From JANYIP01 sp031394045 (GTDB lineage Bacteria; Actinomycetota; Actinomycetes; Prado026), in the NCBI GenBank assembly GCA_031394045.1, contig JANMWN010000053.1:1-19614 (forward strand): a stretch of DNA of 19,614 nt, given 5' to 3'. This document shows positions 8,154 to 14,002 of this stretch, in pieces. The position numbers and the translations under genes are program-made. The notes beneath the pieces were generated by a model. That model worked only from the letters and a program-made list of their open reading frames with translations. It ran no database searches and had not been told where the DNA came from. The first letter of the stretch is position 1. Each line of letters opens with the position of its first letter.

Positions 8154-8686
8154 ATCGGCACGTCGCTTCCGCCGACTCCGAGATCGTGACGCAGTTGAGC
8201 GACGACCTCCGGTTGCGTCGACACCCGGCCCAGGCCGAGGCCAGCCCCATTGGACCCGACCTTGCTGGCCAGCGAGATGAGCGGGAACGACGTGCCGTCC
8301 CGAAGGACGACGAAAGGAACGGTTCGCTCCAACCGGTGGAAGTCCTGCCGCCGAGCATCCAGCGCGATGATGTCGGCTCGACTGCACTTGCGGAGTACGG
8401 CCCCGCCAGACGTCAGCGCGAAGGGCGTGAGCCTGACGCCGTAGATTAACATCGACCATCCGGCATATATGGCAACCGGGGCGGCAACGGCCACAATGAC
8501 TCCGCCTTGCCAGTCTTCGGAGGTGATGGTCGGCCTCTGGGTCAACGCCAAGAAGACAAGCGAAATCTCAAGAGCAGCCAGGGTCAGCCCGCCCACCACG
8601 TCTATCCAACCGCAGACCCGAAGGACGGCCAGCGCCGATGCCGACTTCAAGGTGTAGAGGGTGCGGTCGCTCGCGACTTGGCTCAC
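8150..8686 (-). CDS. Two-helix membrane protein with a bacterial PH-like domain
   Basis: A 178-residue protein. Two hydrophobic segments (about residues 27-48, VVGGLTLAALEISLVFLAL; and 63-86, including VAVAAPVAIYAGWSMLIYGV) precede a C-terminal beta-rich domain. That domain has the pattern of actinobacterial bacterial-PH proteins: GVRLTPFALTSGGAVLRKCS, then ADIIALDARR, then VPFVVLRDGTSFPLISL. Such domains are thought to mediate protein or membrane contacts, and no catalytic role is implied. The open frame extends upstream to 9040, but beyond residue 1 of this call it loses coding character and runs antisense to 8780-8992; I therefore chose GTG 8686. It is divergent from the small gene at 8780. 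Confidence 0.68.
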   Translation of the reverse strand: MSQVASDRTLYTLKSASALAVLRVCGWIDVVGGLTLAALEISLVFLALTQRPTITSEDWQGGVIVAVAAPVAIYAGWSMLIYGVRLTPFALTSGGAVLRKCSRADIIALDARRQDFHRLERTVPFVVLRDGTSFPLISLASKVGSNGAGLGLGRVSTQPEVVAQLRHDLGVGGSDVPI

Positions 8687-8779
8687 ACCGTGTTCATAGG
8701 CCGTGGGAGACGAGGCCCTGAGCCGGGGCCCCACTGTCGAACTCGGCGCCCCGCTCACGGAACCATGGGAAACTGGCGC

Positions 8780-8992
8780 ATGAGTGATCGGACCAAGATT
8801 CGCGTGTACGGCGTGACCATGACGTCTGCCGTGCTGCTCTGGGCGATTCAGGGGATCCGGCTTGTAGACGGCGACCACTCCTATGGACCCGAAACAATCC
8901 TCTGGCTCGTGGTCACACCCATGGCTCTGTCGGCCAAGCACTGGTCCAAGAACGCACGGGCAAACGCGAAGTACGCTCGGCAGCAGACCTAG
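8780..8992 (+). CDS. Small two-helix membrane protein of unknown function
   Basis: A 70-residue protein starting MSDRTKIRVYGV with two hydrophobic segments (about residues 12-30, TMTSAVLLWAIQGIRLV; and 43-55, ILWLVVTPMALSA) and a basic C-terminal tail (AKHWSKNARANAKYARQQ). ATG 8780 is preferred over the in-frame ATG 8765 because GGGA at 8767-8770 is suitably spaced as a ribosome-binding site. It is transcribed away from the PH-domain gene across a 93-bp gap (8687-8779) that probably holds both promoters; I see no clear consensus there. Its stop is 47 bp before the right 51-bp repeat. No family is recognised. Confidence 0.6.
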   Translation: MSDRTKIRVYGVTMTSAVLLWAIQGIRLVDGDHSYGPETILWLVVTPMALSAKHWSKNARANAKYARQQT

Positions 8993-9039
8993 ATCCGCGC
9001 GACGCTGAGGAGTCAGGCTTTGCCGTGGGCGCCTTGCCA

Positions 9040-9090
9040 CTCGTGTCAGACCCGTACGAGGTCAGGACCTTCGCTCAGTCTGACCCGAGC
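9040..9090. repeat. Right copy of the 51-bp perfect direct repeat
   Basis: Identical over 51 bases to 6939-6989 and in the same orientation. It has the same nested hairpin (arms 9040-9051 and 9078-9089). It lies in the convergent gap between the small membrane-protein gene (stop at 8992) and the SDR gene (stop at 9103). Flanking bases on both sides differ from those of the left copy, so the repeated unit is exactly this long. Confidence 0.9.
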
Positions 9091-9102
9091 GGCGCTGCAG
9101 GA

Positions 9103-9858
9103 CTACAAGGCGCGGAGCATGCCCCCGTCGACGGCGAGCATGGTGCCCGTGACGTACGAGGACGCGGGGGAGAGCAGGAACGCTGCCACCCGGCCGAACT
9201 CGGCGGGCTTGCCGTAACGCCCCATCGGGATCGCGGCCTGGATCTTGTCGATCTCGGCCTGGCTGCGGCCGGTGTCCAGGGACTTGATGCGGTCGGTGGC
9301 GATGCGTCCGGGCATCAGGCCGTTGACGCGGATCCCCTTGGGTCCGAGCTCGTCCGCCATCATCTTGGCCACCATCGCGAGCCCGGGGCGCAGGCCGTTC
9401 GAGATGGCGAGCCCGCCGATCGGCTCTCGCACCGAGGTCGACAGGACGAACACGATCGACCCACCCCGCTGGGGCAGCCCGCGAGCCACCGCGCGACCCA
9501 GCCGTACCGCGCCGAGGAAGACGCTGTCGAAGGCCGCGTGCCACTGCTCGTCCGTGACGTCGGCCAGGCCCCCGATCGGCGGACCACCCACGCTGATCAG
9601 GGCGCCGTCGATGCGACCGAACCGGGCCACCGCCGACGCGACCAGGCGCTCGGGAGCGCTGGCGTCGGCGCTGTCGGCGACCACACCCAGAGCGCGGTCG
9701 GTACGCAGCTCCGCGGCCGCGGCCAGGACGCCGTGCGGGTCACGGCCGGACACCACGACCCGGGCGCCCTCCTCGATCAGCACCTCGGCGGTGGCGCGGC
9801 CCAGCCCGCGCGTCGCGCCGCTGACCACGTAGACGCCACCGTCCAGCCCCAGATCCAT
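9103..9858 (-). CDS. SDR-fold protein (FabG-like) without the YxxxK active site
   Basis: A 251-residue short-chain dehydrogenase/reductase fold. The nucleotide-binding motif is VVSGATRGLGRA, and the C-terminal landmarks are GPKGIRVNGLMPGRI and GTMLAVDGGM. The catalytic serine is present in LSTSVREP, but the expected Tyr-x-x-x-Lys is SNGLR (Ser153 to Arg157). In place of the usual NAG motif it has SVGGPP. This matches my memory of a subgroup of beta-ketoacyl-reductase-like SDRs that lack the standard catalytic tetrad. It may bind NAD(P) and a ligand without normal reductase activity, or use another mechanism. ATG 9858 has AGGA about seven bases upstream. It follows SURF1 on the same strand, separated by a strong hairpin. 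Confidence 0.87.
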   Translation of the reverse strand: MDLGLDGGVYVVSGATRGLGRATAEVLIEEGARVVVSGRDPHGVLAAAAELRTDRALGVVADSADASAPERLVASAVARFGRIDGALISVGGPPIGGLADVTDEQWHAAFDSVFLGAVRLGRAVARGLPQRGGSIVFVLSTSVREPIGGLAISNGLRPGLAMVAKMMADELGPKGIRVNGLMPGRIATDRIKSLDTGRSQAEIDKIQAAIPMGRYGKPAEFGRVAAFLLSPASSYVTGTMLAVDGGMLRAL

Positions 9859-9877
9859 GGCGTCATCCTGTCAGGCG

Positions 9878-9905
9878 TGCAGGTGGCGCGGGCGCCAGCC
9901 CTGCA
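9878..9905 (-). terminator. Terminator-like hairpin between SURF1 and the SDR gene
   Basis: TGCAGGTGGCG (9878-9888) pairs with CGCCA-GC-CCTGCA (9893-9905) as an 11-bp G/C-rich stem with a 2-nt bulge and the loop CGGG. It lies 20 bp after the SURF1 stop and 20 bp before the SDR start. It has no U-tract, which is common for actinobacterial terminators. Confidence 0.55.
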
Positions 9906-9924
9906 GTGGCCGGGGCCGGCGCGG

Positions 9925-10707
9925 CTAGCCGAGCCGCACGCTGTCGGGCAGCTCGTCGCGGCGGTCCAGCAGCTGCTCCGGCGCATCGTCGGCCTCGCGG
10001 CGTAGGTAGATCCACCACCCGACGACAGCGACGCAAGCAAACAGGAACCACTGCATCGCGTACGAGAAGTGCGGGCCGTCGTCGACCTCCGGCCCGGGCA
10101 GCAGGGTCGGGCTCCCGGCAGCGGCGGGGTCCTCCTGCTCCAGGATCGCGTAGCCGTCCACCACCGGGTACGGGGCGCCCACGGCGATCGACGGCGCGTT
10201 GACGGCCAGCACCTGCCCGACCGGCAAGGTCGTGGCGGGCCGGGCAGGCTGCGAGGGGCGCAGCCAGGCCGTCACGGTCACGATCCCGGTCTGCGGCACG
10301 GGTACGGCCGCTGGAGCCGCTGAGGTGGGCCCCTGCGCGATCCAGCCCCGGTTGACCAGCAAGGCCGGCCCGGACGAGGGGACGAGTGGCGTGATGACCT
10401 CGTACCCATTGACGCTCTGGAAGGTGCGGTTGCGCAGGAGCACCTGATGGGTCAGGTCCCAGCGGCCGGTGATCTCGACCGACCGCCACTCGAGCGCGCT
10501 GGTGACGACCGGCGTCGCCGAGGCCTGCACGACGTCCGTGTACGACGCCGCCGGGGCCGCGAGGTTGGCGCTGATGATCGCGTTGTAGCTGCGCCGCTCG
10601 TGCAGCCGGTTCAGCTGCCAGATGCCGAGGCGTACGAACAGCAGCAGGAACATCAGGGTCACCAGGGTGAACCCGAGCCATCGCCGTTGCCGCAGGATGC
10701 CCAGCAC
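9925..10707 (-). CDS. SURF1 family cytochrome c oxidase assembly protein
   Basis: A 260-residue membrane protein with the SURF1 layout: an N-terminal helix (LGFTLVTLMFLLLFV) followed by GIWQLNRL, a large extracytoplasmic region containing VLLRNR, GYEVITPL and LLVNRGWI, and a C-terminal helix introduced by YAMQWFLF. SURF1 helps insert heme into cytochrome c oxidase, so an aerobic respiratory chain is implied. The frame also offers ATG at 10740 (11 residues longer). I prefer GTG 10707 because the protein then begins MLGILRQRRWLGF like its relatives, and a TACGGT box lies exactly six bases upstream, suggesting a leaderless transcript. It is divergent from moaA. Confidence 0.9.
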   Translation of the reverse strand: MLGILRQRRWLGFTLVTLMFLLLFVRLGIWQLNRLHERRSYNAIISANLAAPAASYTDVVQASATPVVTSALEWRSVEITGRWDLTHQVLLRNRTFQSVNGYEVITPLVPSSGPALLVNRGWIAQGPTSAAPAAVPVPQTGIVTVTAWLRPSQPARPATTLPVGQVLAVNAPSIAVGAPYPVVDGYAILEQEDPAAAGSPTLLPGPEVDDGPHFSYAMQWFLFACVAVVGWWIYLRREADDAPEQLLDRRDELPDSVRLG

Positions 10708-10713
10708 AGATCG

Positions 10714-10719
10714 ACCGTA
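10714..10719 (-). promoter_or_regulatory. Candidate -10 box for a leaderless SURF1 transcript
   Basis: On the minus strand this reads TACGGT, then six bases, then GTG at 10707. It matches TAnnnT with the spacing expected for transcription starting at the initiation codon. No -35 element was recognised. Confidence 0.45.
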
Positions 10720-10739
10720 CCCTGCGCCCATCTTCGGCA

Positions 10740-10745
10740 TAGCAT
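10740..10745 (+). promoter_or_regulatory. Candidate -10 box for a leaderless moaA transcript
   Basis: TAGCAT is followed by six bases and GTG 10752, the moaA start. The adjacent GAGGA is only one base from the GTG, too close to act as a normal ribosome-binding site; this favours leaderless initiation. No -35 element was recognised. The box is 20 bp from the opposed SURF1 -10 box. Confidence 0.45.
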
Positions 10746-10751
10746 GAGGAA

Positions 10752-11738
10752 GTGCTGCTGGATACGTTCGGGCGAGTGGCGACGGACCTGCGCGTCTCGT
10801 TGACGGACCGCTGCAACCTGCGCTGCTCGTACTGCATGCCCGCCGAGGGCCTGGACTGGCTGCCCGCCCCGGAGATGCTCACCGACGACGAGGTCGTGCG
10901 GTTGGTGACGGTCGCCGTAGGGCTCGGGGTCAGCGAGGTGCGCTTCACCGGCGGTGAGCCGTTGCTGCGCAAGGGACTGGTCGACATCGTCGGCCGCGTC
11001 GCCGCCCTGGAGCCGCGCCCGCACCTGTCCCTGACCACGAACGGGATCGGTCTCGCCCGCACGGCGGTGGCCTTGAAGGCCGCCGGCCTCGATCGGGTCA
11101 ACGTCAGCCTCGACACCCTCGACAGGGAGCGTTTCGTCGCTCTGGCCAAACGGGACCGGCTCGACGATGTCCTCGCGGGCCTCGCGGCGGCCGCCGACGC
11201 CGGGCTGGTGCCGGTCAAGGTGAACGCGCTGCTCATGCGCGGGGTCAACGAGGACGAGGCCCCCGCCCTGCTGCGCTGGTGCCTCGAGCGTGGGTACGAG
11301 CTGCGATTCATCGAGCACATGCCGCTGGATGCCCAGCACGCCTGGAAGCGGTCCAGCATGGTGACCGGCGAGGAGATCCTGGCGATGCTGCGCGCCGAGT
11401 TCGACCTGGCGCCCGAGTCAGCGCTGGAGCGCGGGAGCGCCCCTGCGGAGACCTGGCTGGTCGATGGCGGTCCTGGTCGCGTCGGGGTCATCGGTTCGGT
11501 CACGCAGCCGTTCTGCGGGGCCTGCGACCGGGTGCGGCTGACGGCCGACGGCCAGATCCGCAACTGCCTGTTCGCCACGGGGGAGACCGACCTGCGCTCG
11601 GCGCTGCGGTCCGGTGCCGACGAGGCCGAGCTCGGCGAGCTGCTCAAGGCTTCGCTGCTTGCCAAGAAGGCCGGGCACGGGATCGACGACCCTGCCTTCT
11701 TGCAGCCTGCCCGGCCGATGTCGGCGATCGGCGGCTGA
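10752..11738 (+). CDS. moaA: GTP 3',8-cyclase MoaA
   Basis: A 328-residue radical-SAM enzyme that performs the first step of molybdenum-cofactor synthesis, rearranging GTP to 3',8-cyclo-dihydro-GTP in the cytoplasm. The N-terminal cluster motif is CNLRCSYC (Cys21, 25, 28). The C-terminal second [4Fe-4S] site is FCGACDRVRL plus NCLF (Cys255, 258, 272). The protein ends in the functionally important Gly-Gly (MSAIGG). The GTG start gives VLLDTFGRVATDLRVSLTD, which fits family N-termini. No other moa/mog/moe genes are in the window, so it is a stand-alone copy here. A hairpin terminator follows. Confidence 0.97.
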   Translation: MLLDTFGRVATDLRVSLTDRCNLRCSYCMPAEGLDWLPAPEMLTDDEVVRLVTVAVGLGVSEVRFTGGEPLLRKGLVDIVGRVAALEPRPHLSLTTNGIGLARTAVALKAAGLDRVNVSLDTLDRERFVALAKRDRLDDVLAGLAAAADAGLVPVKVNALLMRGVNEDEAPALLRWCLERGYELRFIEHMPLDAQHAWKRSSMVTGEEILAMLRAEFDLAPESALERGSAPAETWLVDGGPGRVGVIGSVTQPFCGACDRVRLTADGQIRNCLFATGETDLRSALRSGADEAELGELLKASLLAKKAGHGIDDPAFLQPARPMSAIGG

Positions 11739-11784
11739 GCGCCGCCTGATCGGCTGCGGGATCGCGCGCTGGCGGCTCACATGA

Positions 11785-11822
11785 CGATGCCGGACAGCCA
11801 CGGGGGGAGCCGTCCGGCATCG
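11785..11822 (+). terminator. Strong hairpin downstream of moaA
   Basis: CGATGCCGGAC (11785-11795) and GTCCGGCATCG (11812-11822) form a perfect 11-bp stem around a 16-base G-rich loop. It lies 46 bp after the moaA stop, before a convergent gene. There is no U-tract, but this is the most stable-looking hairpin in the window and probably ends the moaA transcript. The remaining stretch 11823-11927 shows nothing else that I can support. Confidence 0.7.
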
Positions 11823-11927
11823 CGCAACGACGCCGCAACCGGGGGACCGCAGCGTCCGGAAAAGTATGTCACGAAACGGTGTCGGAGCGCAGGACCAACC
11901 GGCTATCTGAACCAGCAATGTTCTACG

Positions 11928-11970
11928 CTCCCACGGGCCCGCCAGCGGTGCGGTCAGGGACCCGTGGGGG
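11928..11970 (-). terminator. Hairpin over the 3' end of the DUF3099 gene
   Basis: CCCACGGG (11930-11937) and CCCGTGGG (11961-11968) form a perfect 8-bp stem, extended by one wobble and one G-C pair. The loop of 23 nt contains the stop codon of the minus-strand gene. It could end that transcript or protect its 3' end. Confidence 0.45.
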
Positions 11971-12274
11971 CGTCTGCGGGCTCGGTTCCTGGACCCAGCG
12001 CCGACCGGTTCGGCTGGTAGACGACAATCGGGGGCGCGCTGTCCGCCGCGGCCCTACCCGCGTTGGCGAAGACGACCGCCAGGTAGGGCAGCACGCACGC
12101 ACCGACGATCAGCACCCAGCGCAGCGGGCCGGACGTGATGGTTGCACCGACGAAGCAGAGCGTGCGCAGCCCCATCGAGTACAGGTAGCGGCGGGTTCTC
12201 CCACGGATGTCTTCCGACAGCGGCGTCTGGGCAGCCGTGATCCGGTAGACGGGCTCCGATCGGGGGATCGACAC
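11954..12274 (-). CDS. DUF3099 family small membrane protein
   Basis: A 106-residue protein. The stretch AAQTPLSEDIRGRTRRYLYS is the conserved signature I associate with actinobacterial DUF3099 proteins. It is followed by two hydrophobic helices (TLCFVGATITSG; WVLIVGACVLPYLAVVFANA) and a Pro/Asp-rich tail. Function is unknown. The open frame extends to 12367, but GTG 12274 is chosen because the conserved family region begins just after it and a TACCGT box lies six bases upstream. The extra upstream residues are Pro/Arg-rich and overlap the divergent dodecin leader. Confidence 0.82.
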   Translation of the reverse strand: MSIPRSEPVYRITAAQTPLSEDIRGRTRRYLYSMGLRTLCFVGATITSGPLRWVLIVGACVLPYLAVVFANAGRAAADSAPPIVVYQPNRSALGPGTEPADAPTGP

Positions 12275-12280
12275 AGTCCA

Positions 12281-12286
12281 ACGGTA
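12281..12286 (-). promoter_or_regulatory. Candidate -10 box for a leaderless DUF3099 transcript
   Basis: On the minus strand this reads TACCGT, then TGGACT, then GTG 12274. The TAnnnT-N6-GTG arrangement matches the SURF1 and moaA starts in this window. No -35 element was recognised. Confidence 0.4.
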
Positions 12287-12338
12287 CGGTGCCCAGGCGC
12301 CCACGGCACCACGGGGCCGCGGGTTCGGCCCATCGCAG

Positions 12339-12566
12339 ATGCGAGGAGCAAGCCATGTCCACCGCACCTACCCCGTGACCGAGATCGTCGGTACGAGCGA
12401 CGAGGGTGTCGAGGCTGCGATCCGCAACGGGATCGCTCGCGCCGAGCAGACCCTGCGCCACCTCGACTGGTTCGAGGTCACCGAGATCCGCGGGCAGATC
12501 GCCGACGGCGGGGTCCAGCACGTCCAGGTCGGTATGAAGATCGGATTGCGGCTGGAGGACGAGTAG
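12339..12566 (+). CDS. Dodecin family flavin-binding protein, start region disturbed
   Basis: A 75-residue frame whose core, TYPVTEIVGTSDEGVEAAI then LDWFEVTEIRG then VGMKIGLRLED, is dodecin, a small protein that assembles into hollow dodecamers storing FMN/riboflavin. The expected start is ATG 12355: it has GAGGAG at 12343-12348 with good spacing and begins MST. However, it runs out of frame and stops after seven codons (MSTAPTP) at a TGA overlapping GTG 12375. One extra base after the second codon would give an MS-x-RTYPVTEIVG start like other dodecins. As sequenced, translation must begin at ATG 12339 (no ribosome-binding site), at GTG 12375 by coupling (loses the first strand residues), or fail. 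A one-base deletion or sequencing error is likely. Confidence 0.88.
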   Translation: MRGASHVHRTYPVTEIVGTSDEGVEAAIRNGIARAEQTLRHLDWFEVTEIRGQIADGGVQHVQVGMKIGLRLEDE

Positions 12567-12595
12567 GGGCAGAGCGGCTAGAAGACGAGTAGAGG
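12550..12595 (+). repeat. Imperfect 20-bp direct duplication of the dodecin 3' end
   Basis: Bases 12550-12569, covering the last dodecin codons and its stop, recur at 12576-12595 with 17 of 20 matches. All three differences are G in the first copy and A in the second. The second copy contains another in-frame-looking LEDE-stop relic (GACGAGTAG). It fills the convergent gap before the TldE stop. Confidence 0.6.
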
Positions 12596-14002
12596 TCAGC
12601 TGGCGGGGGAGACCGTCGACATGTTGAAGCCCTCGAAGCGCAGGGCCGGCATCGCCGCACGGGTGAAGTAGTCGCCCCACTCCCGGGGCAGGCAGGGCTG
12701 GGTCGCGGAGGCGGCCTGGACCCGGTCGAGCAGATCGACCGGGCTCTCGTTGAACCGGAAGTTCGTCGCGGTCCCGATGACCTCGCCGTCAACGATGACG
12801 TGTACTCCGTCGCGGGTCAGGCCGGTGAGCAGGAGCGTCTGCGGGTCCACCTCGCGGATATACCAGAGGCAGGTGAGCAGCAGCGCCCGCCCGCTGGTCG
12901 CGGCCACCAGGGCGTCGGTGCTCCCGGTCGATCCGGGCAGCTCCATCACCAGGTTGTCGACCGCCGGAGTGACTGCGAGCCCGGTCAGCTCGGCCGAGGC
13001 CCGGGTCTGCAGGAGCGCGCTGAGCACCCCGTCCTTGATCCAGTGCGTGCTCCCGGCGGGCAGCCCGTTGTCGAACACAGAGGCGGCTGCTCCGGACGAG
13101 CCGGCCACGACGAAGGGGGCGGTCTCCAGGCCCGGCTCACCAGGGTTGCTCCTCAGCTGGAGCGGCAGCCTGCTCAGCCGGTCACCGACCCGGGTGCCGC
13201 CGCCGGGCCGGCTGAACACCGTGCGGCCGTCGAAAGCCTCGCGGGCCGAGGACGACCAGTACAGGTAGATCATCAGGTCGGCCACGGCCGTGGGCGGCAG
13301 CACGGTGTCGTACCGCCCCGGCTTCAGCTCGACGGGGCGGGCGGCCCAGCCGAGCCGGCGGACGACCTCGGCCTCCATCGCGGCCACGTCGACGTCGGTG
13401 AAGTCGCGGGTCGCCTGGCCGACGTACGTGGAACGGCTGCGGGCATGCGACTTGCCGGTGATCTCGGCCTTGCCCGACGGCTGGTCGTGCCGCAGCCGGA
13501 CCCCCGCGGACGTGCCGAGGTACGTCGTGGCCAGGTCGTGCTCGGCGAAGCCGAAAAGCTCCCGGCCCTCGCTGCGCGCCCGCTCGAGCGCGCCGCCGAG
13601 CGCCGGGGCGAACGCCGCGAACACCGAGCTGGTGGTCACCGCCGGCTCGGCGTCGAAGTCGGCCCCCCAAGAGGGATCTGGGTCATATTCGGTGACCAGC
13701 GGACGGGCGTCCTCGGCGGGCTCGGCAGCGCGCGCGGCACTCTCGGCGGCGCGTACGACCGTCTCGATCTCGTCGGCGCTGACGTTGCTCCTGGTGAGCG
13801 CGCCGGACGCCGTGCCCTCGGCGCCGTCGACCATGGCGACGACGGTGAACGACCGGCCGCGCATCTCGCCGTTGGTGGTCAGGGTGTTGCCGGCCCAGCG
13901 CAGGTTGGTGCTGCTGCTCTCCTCGGCAATGACGACGCAGCCGTCGGCCCGAGACAGGTCCAGCGCCCGCTCGACCAGATCCTGCGGCCTGATGGCGGTC
14001 AC
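12596..14002 (-). CDS. TldE/PmbA-like subunit of the TldD/TldE metalloprotease
   Basis: A 468-residue member of the TldD/PmbA (U62) family that lacks the HExxxH zinc motif present in its neighbour, as expected for the non-catalytic TldE partner. Recognisable parts are LRWAGNTLTTNGEMRGRSFT near the N-terminus, the central ELKPGRYDTVLPPTAVADL, and the C-terminal LLLTCLWYIREVDPQTLLLTGLTRDGV followed by GEVIGTATNFRFNESPVDLL. The GTG start overlaps the TldD stop as GTGA, so the two subunits should be made in equal amounts. In Escherichia coli this pair degrades unfolded peptides and matures some modified peptides such as microcin B17. No such precursor peptide is visible here. Confidence 0.92.
   Translation of the reverse strand: MTAIRPQDLVERALDLSRADGCVVIAEESSSTNLRWAGNTLTTNGEMRGRSFTVVAMVDGAEGTASGALTRSNVSADEIETVVRAAESAARAAEPAEDARPLVTEYDPDPSWGADFDAEPAVTTSSVFAAFAPALGGALERARSEGRELFGFAEHDLATTYLGTSAGVRLRHDQPSGKAEITGKSHARSRSTYVGQATRDFTDVDVAAMEAEVVRRLGWAARPVELKPGRYDTVLPPTAVADLMIYLYWSSSAREAFDGRTVFSRPGGGTRVGDRLSRLPLQLRSNPGEPGLETAPFVVAGSSGAAASVFDNGLPAGSTHWIKDGVLSALLQTRASAELTGLAVTPAVDNLVMELPGSTGSTDALVAATSGRALLLTCLWYIREVDPQTLLLTGLTRDGVHVIVDGEVIGTATNFRFNESPVDLLDRVQAASATQPCLPREWGDYFTRAAMPALRFEGFNMSTVSPAS

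Larger units (their letters stand above)
6990..9039. mobile_element. Repeat-bounded genomic islet without a recombinase
   Basis: This segment lies between two identical 51-bp repeats. Sampled lines inside it (7321-7380 and 8521-8580) count to 34/60 and 33/60 G+C, against 39/60 in a sampled line of the exporter gene. Codon use is visibly more A/T-rich than in the neighbours. All recognisable genes within are short or unknown and mostly membrane proteins. I found no transposase, integrase, resolvase or relaxase in any frame. The simplest reading is an inserted cassette or integrative-element remnant that split an older exporter/SDR convergent junction. A non-mobile explanation (repeat expansion plus local gene acquisition) is not excluded. 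Confidence 0.6.

Noticed and set aside
8687..9040. N-terminal extension of the PH-like membrane protein
   Set aside because: It has no hydrophobic or domain pattern, runs antisense to the small gene at 8780 and crosses toward the right repeat.
9863..11665. 600-codon minus-strand frame spanning SURF1 and moaA
   Set aside because: It crosses two real genes in wrong frames and reads as low-complexity Ser/Arg/Ala-rich sequence.
11739..11930. Molybdenum-cofactor riboswitch or small RNA near moaA
   Set aside because: The structure lies downstream of moaA and is a simple hairpin; no multi-stem riboswitch pattern was seen upstream, where moaA appears leaderless.
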